Part shown: positions 28,103 through 36,845 of the stretch, piece by piece
How positions within the stretch are numbered: the stretch's first letter is position 1
How the letters are laid out: every line of letters begins with the position of its first letter
NCBI RefSeq assembly: GCF_002494345.1
Contig: NZ_NXNI01000001.1
Coordinates: 2,542,001 to 2,606,000, forward strand
Reading direction: 5' to 3'
From: Natrinema ejinorense
Lineage (GTDB): Archaea > Halobacteriota > Halobacteria > Halobacteriales > Natrialbaceae
Length of the DNA: 64,000 nt
The notes under the pieces: model-generated
What the model saw: only the letters and a program-made list of their open reading frames with translations
Database searches by the model: none
Told to the model about the DNA's origin: nothing
Made by a program: the position numbers and the translations under genes

Positions 28103-29263
28103 ATGAGTCAGGATATCTGCGTGATCGTCCCGACGATCCGGGAGTACGAGTGCATGCGCTCGTACTTCGCGAACGCTCGCAACCACGGCTTCGACCTCTC
28201 ACGGTTGCACGTCGTCCTCGTCACCGAGGATTTCTGTGACACCGACGAGATGGAAGCGATGCTCGAGGCGGAAGGCGTCTCGGGCGAGGTCTTCGACGGG
28301 AGCCGTCGCGAGGAGTGGTACGACGACCACGACGTAGCGGAGTACGGCCACGTCGTTCCGGCCGCCAGTCACGCCGAGACGAGCTTCGGCCTGCTCTACA
28401 TGTGGGCCCACGACGAGTTCGACTACGGCTTTTTCATCGACGACGACACGCTTCCCCACGAGGATCAGGACTTCTTCGGGATGCACATGGAAAACATCGC
28501 TTTCGAGGGCGAGATCGAGGAAGTCTCCTCCGACGAACAGTGGGTCAACGTTCTCTACCAGAACGCCGACGACCACGGCCTCTACCCGCGTGGCTACCCC
28601 TACTCGGCGATGAACGAAACGGTCGAAACGGGGACGACCGAGATCGACGGCGGCGACGTCGTCGCCTCCCAGGGACTGTGGACCAACGTCCCCGATCTCG
28701 ACGCCGTCCGCATCCTCATGGACGGCGACCTCGAGGGTCAGGCCCAGACCCGCACCTCGAGCGACGACTTCGGCGACGACTTCGTCGCCGCTCGCGGCAA
28801 CTACCTCACCGTCTGCTCGATGAACCTCGCCTTCCGGCGCGAGGTGATCCCCGCGTTCTACCAGCTGCCGATGGACGACAACGAGTGGGAGGTCGGCCGC
28901 TTCGACGACATCTGGTCGGGCGTCTTCCTCAAACGGGCCTGCGACGTGCTCGGCAAGCGGATCTACAACGGCGCGCCGCTGTGCGAGCACAACAAGGCAC
29001 CCCGGAGCACGTTCGACGACCTCAACAACGAAGTGCCGGGCCTCGAACTCAACGAGCATCTCTGGCGCGTAATCGACGATGTCGGCGGCGACGCGGACGA
29101 CTACGCCGACGTCTTCGAAGCGATGGCCACTGAACTCGCCGACGGCGACTGGGACGCGTACAACAACGGCGCGTTCTTCAACGACGTCGGCGAACACATG
29201 CTCGACTGGCTCGAGTGTCTCTCGGCCCTCGAGCGACCCTCGGCCGTTGTGGGGAATCGATGA
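28103..29263 (+). CDS. Reversibly glycosylated polypeptide (RGP)-like protein / UDP-sugar mutase-like
   Basis: 386 residues. The architecture matches plant RGP/UDP-arabinopyranose mutase: N-terminal CVIVPTIRE (6-14), acidic triplet in FIDDD (111-115), then GYPYS, SQGLWTNVPDLDAVR (about 190-204), CSMNLAFRREVIPAFY and RFDDIWSGVFLKRACD (about 271-286). Plant enzymes interconvert UDP-arabinopyranose and furanose and self-glycosylate; the archaeal substrate is unknown. Flanked by iron boxes on both sides, between the flippase and the iron-binding lipoprotein gene. Confidence 0.82.
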   Translation: MSQDICVIVPTIREYECMRSYFANARNHGFDLSRLHVVLVTEDFCDTDEMEAMLEAEGVSGEVFDGSRREEWYDDHDVAEYGHVVPAASHAETSFGLLYMWAHDEFDYGFFIDDDTLPHEDQDFFGMHMENIAFEGEIEEVSSDEQWVNVLYQNADDHGLYPRGYPYSAMNETVETGTTEIDGGDVVASQGLWTNVPDLDAVRILMDGDLEGQAQTRTSSDDFGDDFVAARGNYLTVCSMNLAFRREVIPAFYQLPMDDNEWEVGRFDDIWSGVFLKRACDVLGKRIYNGAPLCEHNKAPRSTFDDLNNEVPGLELNEHLWRVIDDVGGDADDYADVFEAMATELADGDWDAYNNGAFFNDVGEHMLDWLECLSALERPSAVVGNR

Positions 29264-29275
29264 CTATAAGTACAT

Positions 29276-29289
29276 TTAGGGCAGCCTAA
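29276..29289. promoter_or_regulatory. Iron-box operator 3
   Basis: TTAGG-GCAG-CCTAA in TTTAGGGCAGCCTAAA (29275-29290). The TATA box actataag (29263-29270) lies just upstream and ATG 29295 five bases downstream, so the operator spans the region from TATA to transcription start of the iron-binding protein gene. Confidence 0.75.
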
Positions 29290-29294
29290 AACCC

Positions 29295-30419
29295 ATGACG
29301 AAGGAATACGACTCCGCGGGCCGACGGGCGTTTCTCGCCGGCTCTGCCGCGCTCGGTACGGCCGGTCTGGCCGGCTGTACTGGCCTGATCGGGGGCGAAG
29401 AGGAAACCGAAGAGAACGTCTTCAACCAGATCGGCTCCGGCCGCGCGGGTCGCGACCAGCCGGGCGGGACGCCGATGGCGGACCTCCCCGACCTCGAGGG
29501 GGAACTCCACATCTACTCCGGGCGAAACGAGTTCCTCGTCGGGACGCTCATCAACAGCCTCGTAGACATGTACGACGGGTTCGATGTCGTCGGGCCGCGA
29601 TACAACGAATCCTCGAATCTGGCGAACCAGATCGCCGAGGAGGGGGCGGGAACGGACGCGGACGTCTTCTTTACCGTCGACTCGGCCGCGCTCGGCGAGG
29701 TCGCGAACGAGGGCCTGTCGCGGTCGCTCTCGGACGACGTTCTGGAGATGGTTCCCCAGGAGTTCCGAACCGACCAGTGGGTCGGAACCTCCGGCCGTAT
29801 CCGAACGATTCCGTACAACACGGACGCGTTCTCCGAGAGCGACATGCCGACGAGCATCGACGCCTACACCGACTTCGAGGGCGACCTCGGCTGGGCCCCC
29901 TCCTATGGCTCCTGCCAGTCGTTCGTCACCGCGATGCGGCTGCTCGAGGGCGAGGAGGCGACCCGCGAGTGGCTCGAGGGCGTCGTCGACGCGGGAATCT
30001 CGGCGTACAACAACGAGATGGCGGTCTGTCAGGCCGTCGCGGACGGCGAGATCGACGCCGGCTTCACGAACCACTACTACATCCAGCGCGTTCTCGAGGG
30101 ATCGCCCGACGCACCCCTCGACACCGTGTTTACCGACGGTGACGCGGGCGCCACCTTCGACATCGCGGGCGCAACCGTTATCGAAAACACGGACGTGCCC
30201 GATCTGGCGGAGAACTTCGTCCGACACTTGCTCTCGGCGGAAGTCCAGGAGTACTTCGCGGTCGAAACGTTCGAATATCCGCTCATCCCCGAGGGCAATC
30301 CGGTCGGCGAACTCCCGACGATCCCCGAACTGGACGTTCCGGACATCGACCCGTCCGAACTGTCCGACCTCCAGCCGACGCTGGATCTCATGCGCAGCGT
30401 CGAGGGCATCAACGTCTAA
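29295..30419 (+). CDS. Iron ABC transporter substrate-binding lipoprotein (FbpA type)
   Basis: 374 residues. GRRAFLAGSAALGTAGLAGC gives a twin-arginine lipoprotein signal. The mature protein is a type II periplasmic-binding fold: LHIYSGRNEFLV (about 72-83), FFTVDSAALGEV (about 125-136), RTIPYNTDAF and a TNHYYIQ segment (about 258-264) whose tandem tyrosines match the ferric-iron ligands of FbpA-type proteins. Captures Fe(III) outside the membrane. Transcribed from an iron-boxed promoter, with the membrane glycosyltransferase gene 18 bp downstream. The matching permease is 6.6 kb away. Confidence 0.85.
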   Translation: MTKEYDSAGRRAFLAGSAALGTAGLAGCTGLIGGEEETEENVFNQIGSGRAGRDQPGGTPMADLPDLEGELHIYSGRNEFLVGTLINSLVDMYDGFDVVGPRYNESSNLANQIAEEGAGTDADVFFTVDSAALGEVANEGLSRSLSDDVLEMVPQEFRTDQWVGTSGRIRTIPYNTDAFSESDMPTSIDAYTDFEGDLGWAPSYGSCQSFVTAMRLLEGEEATREWLEGVVDAGISAYNNEMAVCQAVADGEIDAGFTNHYYIQRVLEGSPDAPLDTVFTDGDAGATFDIAGATVIENTDVPDLAENFVRHLLSAEVQEYFAVETFEYPLIPEGNPVGELPTIPELDVPDIDPSELSDLQPTLDLMRSVEGINV

Positions 30420-30437
30420 CGACCCGCCACAGACCTC

Positions 30438-32639
30438 GTGATCCGTGATCCCGTTCACACGTTCCGGTCGGTAGTGTCCGACCGGCAACGCCGTCTCGAC
30501 CTGGCCGCACTCACCGTCGCCTGTCTCGCCGGCGTCGCGGTATTCGTCCTCGCGACGGAGCTCTTTCCCTACCACTCGAGCAACGACGACGAGGGCGTCT
30601 ATCTCCTCCAGGCCGCACTGTTACTCGAGGGGCAACTCGAGATTCACGCCGGCGACCTCGCCGACGCGTTCCGCCCGTGGTTCTTCATCGAGGACGGCGG
30701 CAGACTCTACGCGAAGTACTCGCCGGTCGTGCCCGCGATGTACGCCGTTTCGATCGCGCTGTTTGGCGAGCCACGGGTAACCCTCGCAGCCGTCGCGGCG
30801 GGCAACGCCGCGCTCGTCTACGCGCTCGGCTCGATGGTCTTCGACCGTCGAGTCGGCGTCGTCGCAGCGGCGATCTTCGCCGCCTCGCCGCTGGCACTGC
30901 TGACGTCGTCCGTGTTTCTCCCCTACGCGCCGACGACGTTGCTGAACCTCGTCTTCGCGGTGTGGTACCTCCGGGGGGTCCGCGACGGCCGGCTTCGAGA
31001 CGCCGCCGTGGCCGGCACGGCGATCGGGCTCGCCTTCTTCGCCCGGCCTTACACCGCCGTCCTGTTCGCGGCCCCGTTCATCTGTCACGCGGGCTGGACG
31101 GTTCTGGGCTCCGTTCGGCGTCGCTGGCAGGACCGACGGCTCCGCCCGCTTCCGGATCCCCTTCGGCGCAACGCGGTCACCGCCGCGATCGGAGTCGGGT
31201 TCGTCGGGCTGGCGCTGGCGTACAACGCACGGCTTACCGGCTCGCCCCTCGTCTTTCCCTACGAAGCGTTCGCCCCGCTGGACGGTCCCGGCTTCGGCTA
31301 TCGTGAGATCACCGGCCACTCCCTCGAGTACACGCCGGCGCTCGCCCTCGAGGCGAACGGGGCTGCGCTCTGGTACTTCGCCACGCGGTGGTTCACGGCC
31401 GGCCCGCTCGGGGCGGTCGCCGCCCTGTTCGGGGTGACGGTCGCGTTCCGGCGCTGGCTCGCCGCTCGTCGATCCGACCGCGAACGCGACCACGCTCGAA
31501 CTTCGGGACTCCTCCTGGCCGGACTCCTCGTTTCCGTGCCGCTGGGAAACGTTCCGTTCTGGGGCAACTTCAACATCCACGCGGGGATCGACGACCCGAC
31601 GACCGGGCTGCTCTCGCAGTTCGGGCCGTTCTACCACTTCGACCTGCTCGTTCCGCTCTCGATCTTCGCCGCGTTCGCCGTCGTCGCTGGCTGGCAGCAG
31701 TGGCGCGACGCCGCGGTTCGAGACCGAATCGCCACCGTCGCATCGCCGCGAGCCGCCCGCGCTGTGGTCCTCTCCGTCCTCCTCGTTAGCGTGCTCGTCG
31801 CCGGCGCGGCCAACGCCGCGGTCCTGTCGACGCCGATCGAGCGCAACGCCGCCCATACCGATCGGTTCGAGTCCGCCTACGAGCCCATCGAGGAACGCGA
31901 CTTCGAGAACGCGCTGGTCTTCCTGCCGACGCCGTACGGCCAGTGGCAGGGCCATCCGTTCCAGGCGCTCCGAAACGACCCCGATCTCGACGGCGAGGTC
32001 GTCTACGCGCTCGACGGACCGCCCGAACGGGACTTCGCCGTGCTCGACGCCTATCCCGATCGCACCACCTATCGCTACGCGTATCGCGGTGAGTGGACAC
32101 CGACTCCCAGCGACCGGATCACCGCCCAGCTCGAGGAGCTGTCGGTTCGATCGGGCGAGCGCCTCGAGGGCGAAACCACCGTCGGGATCGCAAACCGGGT
32201 CGATCGGGCGTACGTTCGACTCGAGAACGACGGGGCAGTCGCCAGCGAGACGATCGTGAATCCCGACGACGAACTGTCTATCGCGTGGTCGCTCGAGCGC
32301 GCTGCAGGCTCCGAAACCGATGGGAACGCGAGCGCCGGCGACGGCGGTATCGCTCGGCTGAACGGATCGACGACCGAGACGGTGTCGTTCGACGGGGCCG
32401 ACGAGCTCGTCCTGACGATCACACAGGTCCAGCCGGAGGGGGCGACCCACACCTACCGCCAGGAGATAACCGTCCGGACGACCGACGACGGCGTCGAGGC
32501 GGTCTGGCCGCCCGAACGGACTGCCTGTCCGCTCGTTACCGATTGCGGGGCCGACGGGACCTACCTCCCCGACCGGCCCGACAGCCACAGCGAGTGGGAG
32601 CGCTTCGAGACCCGACTCGAGGCGAGCGAGCCCGAATAG
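30438..32639 (+). CDS. GT39/ArnT-like polytopic membrane glycosyltransferase
   Basis: 733 residues starting at GTG. About eleven helices in the first 460 residues, with an acidic pair in the first outer loop (SSNDDEGVYLLQA, about 49-61), as in lipid-carrier-dependent mannosyltransferase/ArnT (GT-C) enzymes, then a soluble C-terminal domain of about 270 residues outside the membrane. It probably transfers a sugar from a polyprenyl carrier to a surface acceptor. Only 18 bp separate it from the iron-binding lipoprotein gene, so it shares that iron-box promoter. The acceptor is unknown. Confidence 0.78.
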   Translation: MIRDPVHTFRSVVSDRQRRLDLAALTVACLAGVAVFVLATELFPYHSSNDDEGVYLLQAALLLEGQLEIHAGDLADAFRPWFFIEDGGRLYAKYSPVVPAMYAVSIALFGEPRVTLAAVAAGNAALVYALGSMVFDRRVGVVAAAIFAASPLALLTSSVFLPYAPTTLLNLVFAVWYLRGVRDGRLRDAAVAGTAIGLAFFARPYTAVLFAAPFICHAGWTVLGSVRRRWQDRRLRPLPDPLRRNAVTAAIGVGFVGLALAYNARLTGSPLVFPYEAFAPLDGPGFGYREITGHSLEYTPALALEANGAALWYFATRWFTAGPLGAVAALFGVTVAFRRWLAARRSDRERDHARTSGLLLAGLLVSVPLGNVPFWGNFNIHAGIDDPTTGLLSQFGPFYHFDLLVPLSIFAAFAVVAGWQQWRDAAVRDRIATVASPRAARAVVLSVLLVSVLVAGAANAAVLSTPIERNAAHTDRFESAYEPIEERDFENALVFLPTPYGQWQGHPFQALRNDPDLDGEVVYALDGPPERDFAVLDAYPDRTTYRYAYRGEWTPTPSDRITAQLEELSVRSGERLEGETTVGIANRVDRAYVRLENDGAVASETIVNPDDELSIAWSLERAAGSETDGNASAGDGGIARLNGSTTETVSFDGADELVLTITQVQPEGATHTYRQEITVRTTDDGVEAVWPPERTACPLVTDCGADGTYLPDRPDSHSEWERFETRLEASEPE

Positions 32640-32703
32640 TCCGTCGACAGGAGTGCGGTAATTCAGGCACCAACGTTAGGAGCCGACTTCCCGCAGAACG
32701 CCT

Positions 32704-33747
32704 ATGACCGAGAAGCGTTGCGGTCACGTGACGAACAGCAGCGGCGTCGACGAAGTGGGGGCGATCTGTTGCTGGCGGCCCACGTGGAGGGAGACCGACT
32801 ACTGTCTCTGGCACACCGAGCGCGTCGTTCCGAGGAACGAATACGAGCGCAACGCCCCGGAGCCAAACGAACGACTCGACGGGGCGGACTTCCGAGAAAC
32901 GACGTTGAGCGGAGCGTCGTTCCTCGCGGGCCGATCACTCCTCGAGGCGGATTTCACGAACGCAGTCCTCGACGGTGCCGACCTCTCGGAGACGGATCTC
33001 CGGCGGGCCACGTTTCGGGACATCGACGCCCACGGGACGTCGTTCCGGAACGCGAACCTCCACGACGCGGTGTTCGTCTTCGCCGATCTCCGCGGTGCGG
33101 ATTTCCGCGGTGCGAGGCTCTATCGCGCGGGCCTGACCGACGTCCGGCTGAACCTCGAGACGGCGTTCGACGAGCGGTCGGTGTACGAGGACGACATCGT
33201 CGGGTCGCCGCCGAGCGACGAGGGTACCGAACCGGTCGACTCCGCAAAATGGGTGTATCGGGAGCTACAGCGACTGTACGACGAGAACGCGTTTCCGGAG
33301 AAGGTCCACGCGTACTACCTCCGCGAGATGGACCTTCGCCGGAAACAGGCGTGGCGGGTCGGTGCGTACCTCCAGGCGATAAAGCTCGCCGGCTCGCGCT
33401 GGGTCATGCACTACGGGACGAGCCCGTGGCGCGTCGTGGCGACGTCGGTGCTCCTGATTCTCGTCTGTGCCGCGCTGTACCCGCTGACCGGCGGCATTCA
33501 GGAAGTCGGGACGGAGACCGCGGTTACGTACCAGATCGAAGACCCTGCCGAGACGCCGGGCCCTGTTCTCGTTCGAGCGTTCCTCAAGAGCCTCTACTTC
33601 AGCATCATCACGTTCGCCACGCTCGGGTACGGCGACATCCAGCCGGTCGCCGGCTTCGCTCGCGCGATCGCCAGCATCGAGACCCTGCTCGGCTCGGTAC
33701 TGATGGCGCTGCTCGTTTTCGTCCTGACGAGGAGCGTCCACTATTGA
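32704..33747 (+). CDS. Pentapeptide-repeat protein fused to a two-TM potassium channel pore
   Basis: 347 residues. The first 50 residues carry several Cys and His (CGHV, CCW, CLWH) suggestive of a metal-binding knuckle. Residues about 57-150 are pentapeptide repeats of A(D/N)LXX/ADFXX type (GADFRETTLSGASF and so on), which fold as a right-handed beta helix. A linker of about 90 residues leads to TM helix, pore loop with TLGYGD (about 308-313) and TM helix, an Ion_trans_2 channel. The combination is unusual; the repeats could be a cytoplasmic sensor or scaffold. Convergent with the GT2 gene. Confidence 0.85.
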   Translation: MTEKRCGHVTNSSGVDEVGAICCWRPTWRETDYCLWHTERVVPRNEYERNAPEPNERLDGADFRETTLSGASFLAGRSLLEADFTNAVLDGADLSETDLRRATFRDIDAHGTSFRNANLHDAVFVFADLRGADFRGARLYRAGLTDVRLNLETAFDERSVYEDDIVGSPPSDEGTEPVDSAKWVYRELQRLYDENAFPEKVHAYYLREMDLRRKQAWRVGAYLQAIKLAGSRWVMHYGTSPWRVVATSVLLILVCAALYPLTGGIQEVGTETAVTYQIEDPAETPGPVLVRAFLKSLYFSIITFATLGYGDIQPVAGFARAIASIETLLGSVLMALLVFVLTRSVHY

Positions 33748-33844
33748 GCGGCGCTGAACCGCTGACAATCGGTCTTCGGGGGAAGCAGTCGAGCGGGCTG
33801 GGGTGCGTTCGGTCGAAAGGGATCGCCGACGCTCGACTCGGTGC

Positions 33845-34594
33845 TTACTGCGTCGGCCGGTGTGGCAGCTCCCGCAACCGCTCCTCGAGCGAGACCTTGA
33901 CGATCGACCGCGCGATTTCGGCGCCGCCTTTGAGCGGATCGAGTTTCGTCTGGCCGGCTCGTTCGCGGTACTCGATGGGGTGTTCGCGAACGTCGTAGCC
34001 TCGCATCAGCGGGCGGATCAGTAGTTCGGCCGATAGCCCGGTGTTCTCGGTCCACTCGATCGATTCGACGACGTCGCGGCGGTAGGCCCGCATTCCGGTG
34101 GTCGTGTCGTGGACGCGGGTTCCCATGAGGACGCTCGCGATCGCCGCGAACGCGTGGTTACCCAAGCGATTGAATCCCGGCATCGCGTCGGCCCCGTGGT
34201 AGAGCCGGTCGCCGCTGACGACGTCGTAGCCCTCGTTGATCAACGCGAGGAACTCGGGGAGTTGCTCCATCGGGTACGTATCGTCACAGTCGGTCGTCAC
34301 GACGATCGGGCGATCGGGCTCGAGGATCGCCGCGCGCACGGCGACGCCGTACCCCTGCGGTTCTTGCTCGATGACCGTCGCGCCGTGCTCGCGAGCGATT
34401 TCGGGCGTCCGGTCGGCCGAGCCGTCGACGCAGACGACCGCCGCCTTCCCGTCGGCGACGTCCTCGATGTCCGCGAGCACTTTGCCGATCGCTTCCTCCT
34501 CGTTGTAGGTCCCCATGACGACGCTGAGATCGTCGAACGTGTACTCCGCCTCGCCGGTTTCGGTCGTCGTCTCGGTCTGCTCTCCGCTACTCAT
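33845..34594 (-). CDS. GT2 family glycosyltransferase (dolichyl-phosphate sugar synthase-like)
   Basis: 249 residues. GT-A fold: LSVVMGTYNEEEAIGKVL (about 24-41), VVCVDGSADRTPEIA (about 53-67), QEPQGYGVAVRAAI, then VVTTDCDDTYPMEQLPEFL (about 98-116) with the metal-binding Asp residues. GMRAYRRDVV and the absence of membrane helices resemble soluble dolichyl-phosphate glucose/mannose synthases. Makes a lipid-linked sugar donor, probably for the GT39-like enzyme. Its minus-strand TATA box (34612-34625) abuts iron box 4. Confidence 0.87.
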   Translation of the reverse strand: MSSGEQTETTTETGEAEYTFDDLSVVMGTYNEEEAIGKVLADIEDVADGKAAVVCVDGSADRTPEIAREHGATVIEQEPQGYGVAVRAAILEPDRPIVVTTDCDDTYPMEQLPEFLALINEGYDVVSGDRLYHGADAMPGFNRLGNHAFAAIASVLMGTRVHDTTTGMRAYRRDVVESIEWTENTGLSAELLIRPLMRGYDVREHPIEYRERAGQTKLDPLKGGAEIARSIVKVSLEERLRELPHRPTQ

Positions 34595-34627
34595 TGGCGG
34601 TACTCTCGGCCCCCCGTATTTATATTT

Positions 34628-34641
34628 TTAGGTTTGCCTAA
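34628..34641. promoter_or_regulatory. Iron-box operator 4
   Basis: TTAGG-TTTG-CCTAA, extended TTTTAGGTTTGCCTAAAA (34626-34643). It lies directly upstream of the minus-strand TATA sequence aaaatataaat of the GT2 gene, overlapping the BRE position, and 16 bp after the GMC gene stop. Confidence 0.72.
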
Positions 34642-34656
34642 AAGAGAGTGTCGACG

Positions 34657-36294
34657 CTAAACCGATTCGAGGACGTGGTCTCCGGCCTTGAGCGCGAGCG
34701 CCGCGATCGTCAGCGTCGGATTCATCGCCCCGCCGGTGGGGAAGACGCTACTCGAGGCGATCCAGCAGTTCTCGAGGTCGTGGGTCCGCAGGTCGGGGCC
34801 GACGACGCTCTCCGCCGGATCGGTCCCCATCCGGGTCGTGCCCATGTGATGGTAGGCCGGGCCCGTGTTCTCGGGCCCGACCTGCCAGGTGATCTCCGCG
34901 CCGAGTTCCGCGAGGATCCGCGCTTGGATCTCGTTGACGCGCTCGATGGTCCGTAGCGCCCGATCGTCGACCGTCCAGTGGACGTCGGGAACGGGGTTGC
35001 CGCGGTCGTCGGTCCGGTCGGGGTCGAGTCCGACGTAACTGTCCTCCCGTGGGAGTTGCTCGACCAGCCCGCCCATGCCGACGTTGTTCCCGTAGCCCTC
35101 GCGGAGCCGCTCGAGCAGGTCGTCGCCCCAGTCGTCGCCGGTCAGTGCCATCTCGACCGGCGAGGGACCGGCGTAGTTGAAGAACTCGAGTTTGAACGGC
35201 GCGAACTCCTCGTCGGCGTCGTCGTAGAACTGGTGGGACTCGCTGGTCAGGAAGCCGACGTGGTTCTGACGGGTCGGCTCCTCGAGAACCCCGCCCGTCC
35301 CCGCAAAGAGGTGGTCCATGAAGAACCGCCCCACGAGGCCACTCGAGTTCGCGAGTCCGTCGGGGTAGTGCGTCGACTCCGAGAGGAGCAGCAGGCGGGG
35401 CGTTTCGACGCCGCCGCAGGCGACGACGAACGCGTCGGCTTCCTGGCGGTGGCGCTCGTCGTCGGGGGTCGCGTAGACGGCCGCCTCGATCTCGTCGGCG
35501 TCGTGTACGAGACGCTGGACCGGCGCGCGATCGATCACCGTCGCCCCCTTCTCCTCGGCGCGTTCGACGTGGACGGTCGCGTCGTATTTCGCCCCGGAGG
35601 GACAGACCGGCTGGCAGGTGCCATAGCCCACGCAGGCGCTGCGGTCGTCGTACCCCTCCGAGTTGCGCGCGTTCGGAACGGAGTGCATCGCGATCTCGAG
35701 GTCGTCGCAGGCCTCGGCGAACAGCGAGTCGCTGTAGGAGGGCGGAAACGCCGGCATCGGATGTGGCTCCTCTCGGGGCGGCGCGAAGGGATTGTCGTCG
35801 GCACCGGCGACGCCCAGTTCCCGCTCGGCCGCCGCGTAGTACGGTCGGAGGTCATCGTAGTCGATCGGCCAATCCCTGCCGACGCCGCGGGCGCTTCGAG
35901 CGTTGAAGTCGTCCTCGTGGAGGCGCATCACCATTCCCTGCCAGTGGAGCGTCGAACCGCCGACGCCGCGCGCTCGAGCGTGATTGAGCGGATAGAAGCG
36001 GTCGCTCGAGGACGAGTACGCGTCGCGTTCGGGATCGCCGTCCCAGACGGCCGGCCGGTCGTAGAACGGGCGGATCGCCCGCTCCTGTCTGGCGAGCCTG
36101 TCGGCCGGATCGAACCGCGGCCCGGCCTCCAGGATCGCGACCTCGCGACCCGCCTCGGCGAGGCGGTCCGCGACGATCCCGCCCGCGGGCCCCGCGCCGA
36201 TCACGCAGACGTCGGCGTCCGCGACGGGCGTTCGGTCGACAGCTTCCTCAGTGGCGGGCGCCGCCGATTCGGGGGGCGACCGAGCCCCGCTCAC
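34657..36294 (-). CDS. GMC-family FAD oxidoreductase (gluconate/glucose dehydrogenase large-subunit type)
   Basis: 545 residues from GTG 36294. FAD-binding VIGAGPAGGIVADRLAEAG (about 32-50), GVGGSTLHWQGM (about 116-127), CQPVCPSGAKYDA (about 224-236) and the C-terminal catalytic region GPAYHHMGTTRMG (about 478-490) plus NPTLTIAALALKAGD (about 524-538). It oxidises sugar or alcohol substrates and passes electrons to the membrane chain. The GTG start overlaps the stop of the upstream gene by four bases (GTGA), and the frame before it is arginine-rich. With its small subunit it is expected outside or at the membrane. Confidence 0.87.
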   Translation of the reverse strand: MSGARSPPESAAPATEEAVDRTPVADADVCVIGAGPAGGIVADRLAEAGREVAILEAGPRFDPADRLARQERAIRPFYDRPAVWDGDPERDAYSSSSDRFYPLNHARARGVGGSTLHWQGMVMRLHEDDFNARSARGVGRDWPIDYDDLRPYYAAAERELGVAGADDNPFAPPREEPHPMPAFPPSYSDSLFAEACDDLEIAMHSVPNARNSEGYDDRSACVGYGTCQPVCPSGAKYDATVHVERAEEKGATVIDRAPVQRLVHDADEIEAAVYATPDDERHRQEADAFVVACGGVETPRLLLLSESTHYPDGLANSSGLVGRFFMDHLFAGTGGVLEEPTRQNHVGFLTSESHQFYDDADEEFAPFKLEFFNYAGPSPVEMALTGDDWGDDLLERLREGYGNNVGMGGLVEQLPREDSYVGLDPDRTDDRGNPVPDVHWTVDDRALRTIERVNEIQARILAELGAEITWQVGPENTGPAYHHMGTTRMGTDPAESVVGPDLRTHDLENCWIASSSVFPTGGAMNPTLTIAALALKAGDHVLESV

Positions 36295-36836
36295 GACCGT
36301 GGCCCCCGCTGATAGCTTTCGATCCCGCCCGCGTGGCCTTGCGGGTTCTCGATGCCGACCAGTTCCCCGCCCGTCGGCGAGGCGTACAGTGCCACCAGGA
36401 GTTCGTTGACGACGTAGTACCGGACCCGTTGGGCGGTCGTCCCGTCCGGGTTCTCCTCGGCGGTATCGGCGCGGAGTTCCCGGAAGAACCGATCGCGTTC
36501 GGCCACGGACAGCGCCGCGACGCCGTCGGCGTACCACGCGTCGGCGAGTTCGTCCAGTTCCGCGACCACCGCGTCCAGTTCGGCGGCGTGTGCCGGATCC
36601 GCCAGTCGACCCTCGAGGAACCGCTCGACGAACGGTCGCGTCCCGGTAACCGCGCTTGGATAGACGACCTCGGCAGCCGCGACCATCGTCTCCCGAATCC
36701 GTTCGGTGTCGATGTCGGTCCCCGAATCGGTGCCGCTCCCATCGGGAGGCGCTCCTCTGGGAGCGGCACAGCCCGCCAGCGTCCCCCCGCCGAGCGCAGC
36801 CAGCGCGGCGACCGCGTCCCGTCTGGTCAGCTCCAT
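36291..36836 (-). CDS. Gluconate 2-dehydrogenase subunit 3 family Tat lipoprotein
   Basis: 181 residues. TRRDAVAALAALGGGTLAGC is a twin-arginine lipoprotein signal. The rest matches the gluconate-2-dehydrogenase small-subunit family: AAEVVYPSAVTGTRPFVERFL (about 54-74), a YY VNELLVALY core (about 139-149) and the C-terminal GIENPQGHAGGIESYQRG. In bacterial enzymes this subunit accompanies the GMC flavoprotein and carries the Tat signal for export. First gene of the pair, promoter with iron box 5. Confidence 0.85.
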   Translation of the reverse strand: MELTRRDAVAALAALGGGTLAGCAAPRGAPPDGSGTDSGTDIDTERIRETMVAAAEVVYPSAVTGTRPFVERFLEGRLADPAHAAELDAVVAELDELADAWYADGVAALSVAERDRFFRELRADTAEENPDGTTAQRVRYYVVNELLVALYASPTGGELVGIENPQGHAGGIESYQRGPRS

Positions 36837-36845
36837 GCGAGCGGA

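Noticed and set aside
28199-29197. 332-residue minus-strand open frame opposite the RGP-like gene
   Set aside because: Same shadow effect; the RGP motifs are all on the plus strand.
30621-32588. 655-residue minus-strand open frame opposite the GT39-like gene
   Set aside because: Arg/Gly/Pro-rich shadow; the plus strand has proper membrane helices and operon spacing.
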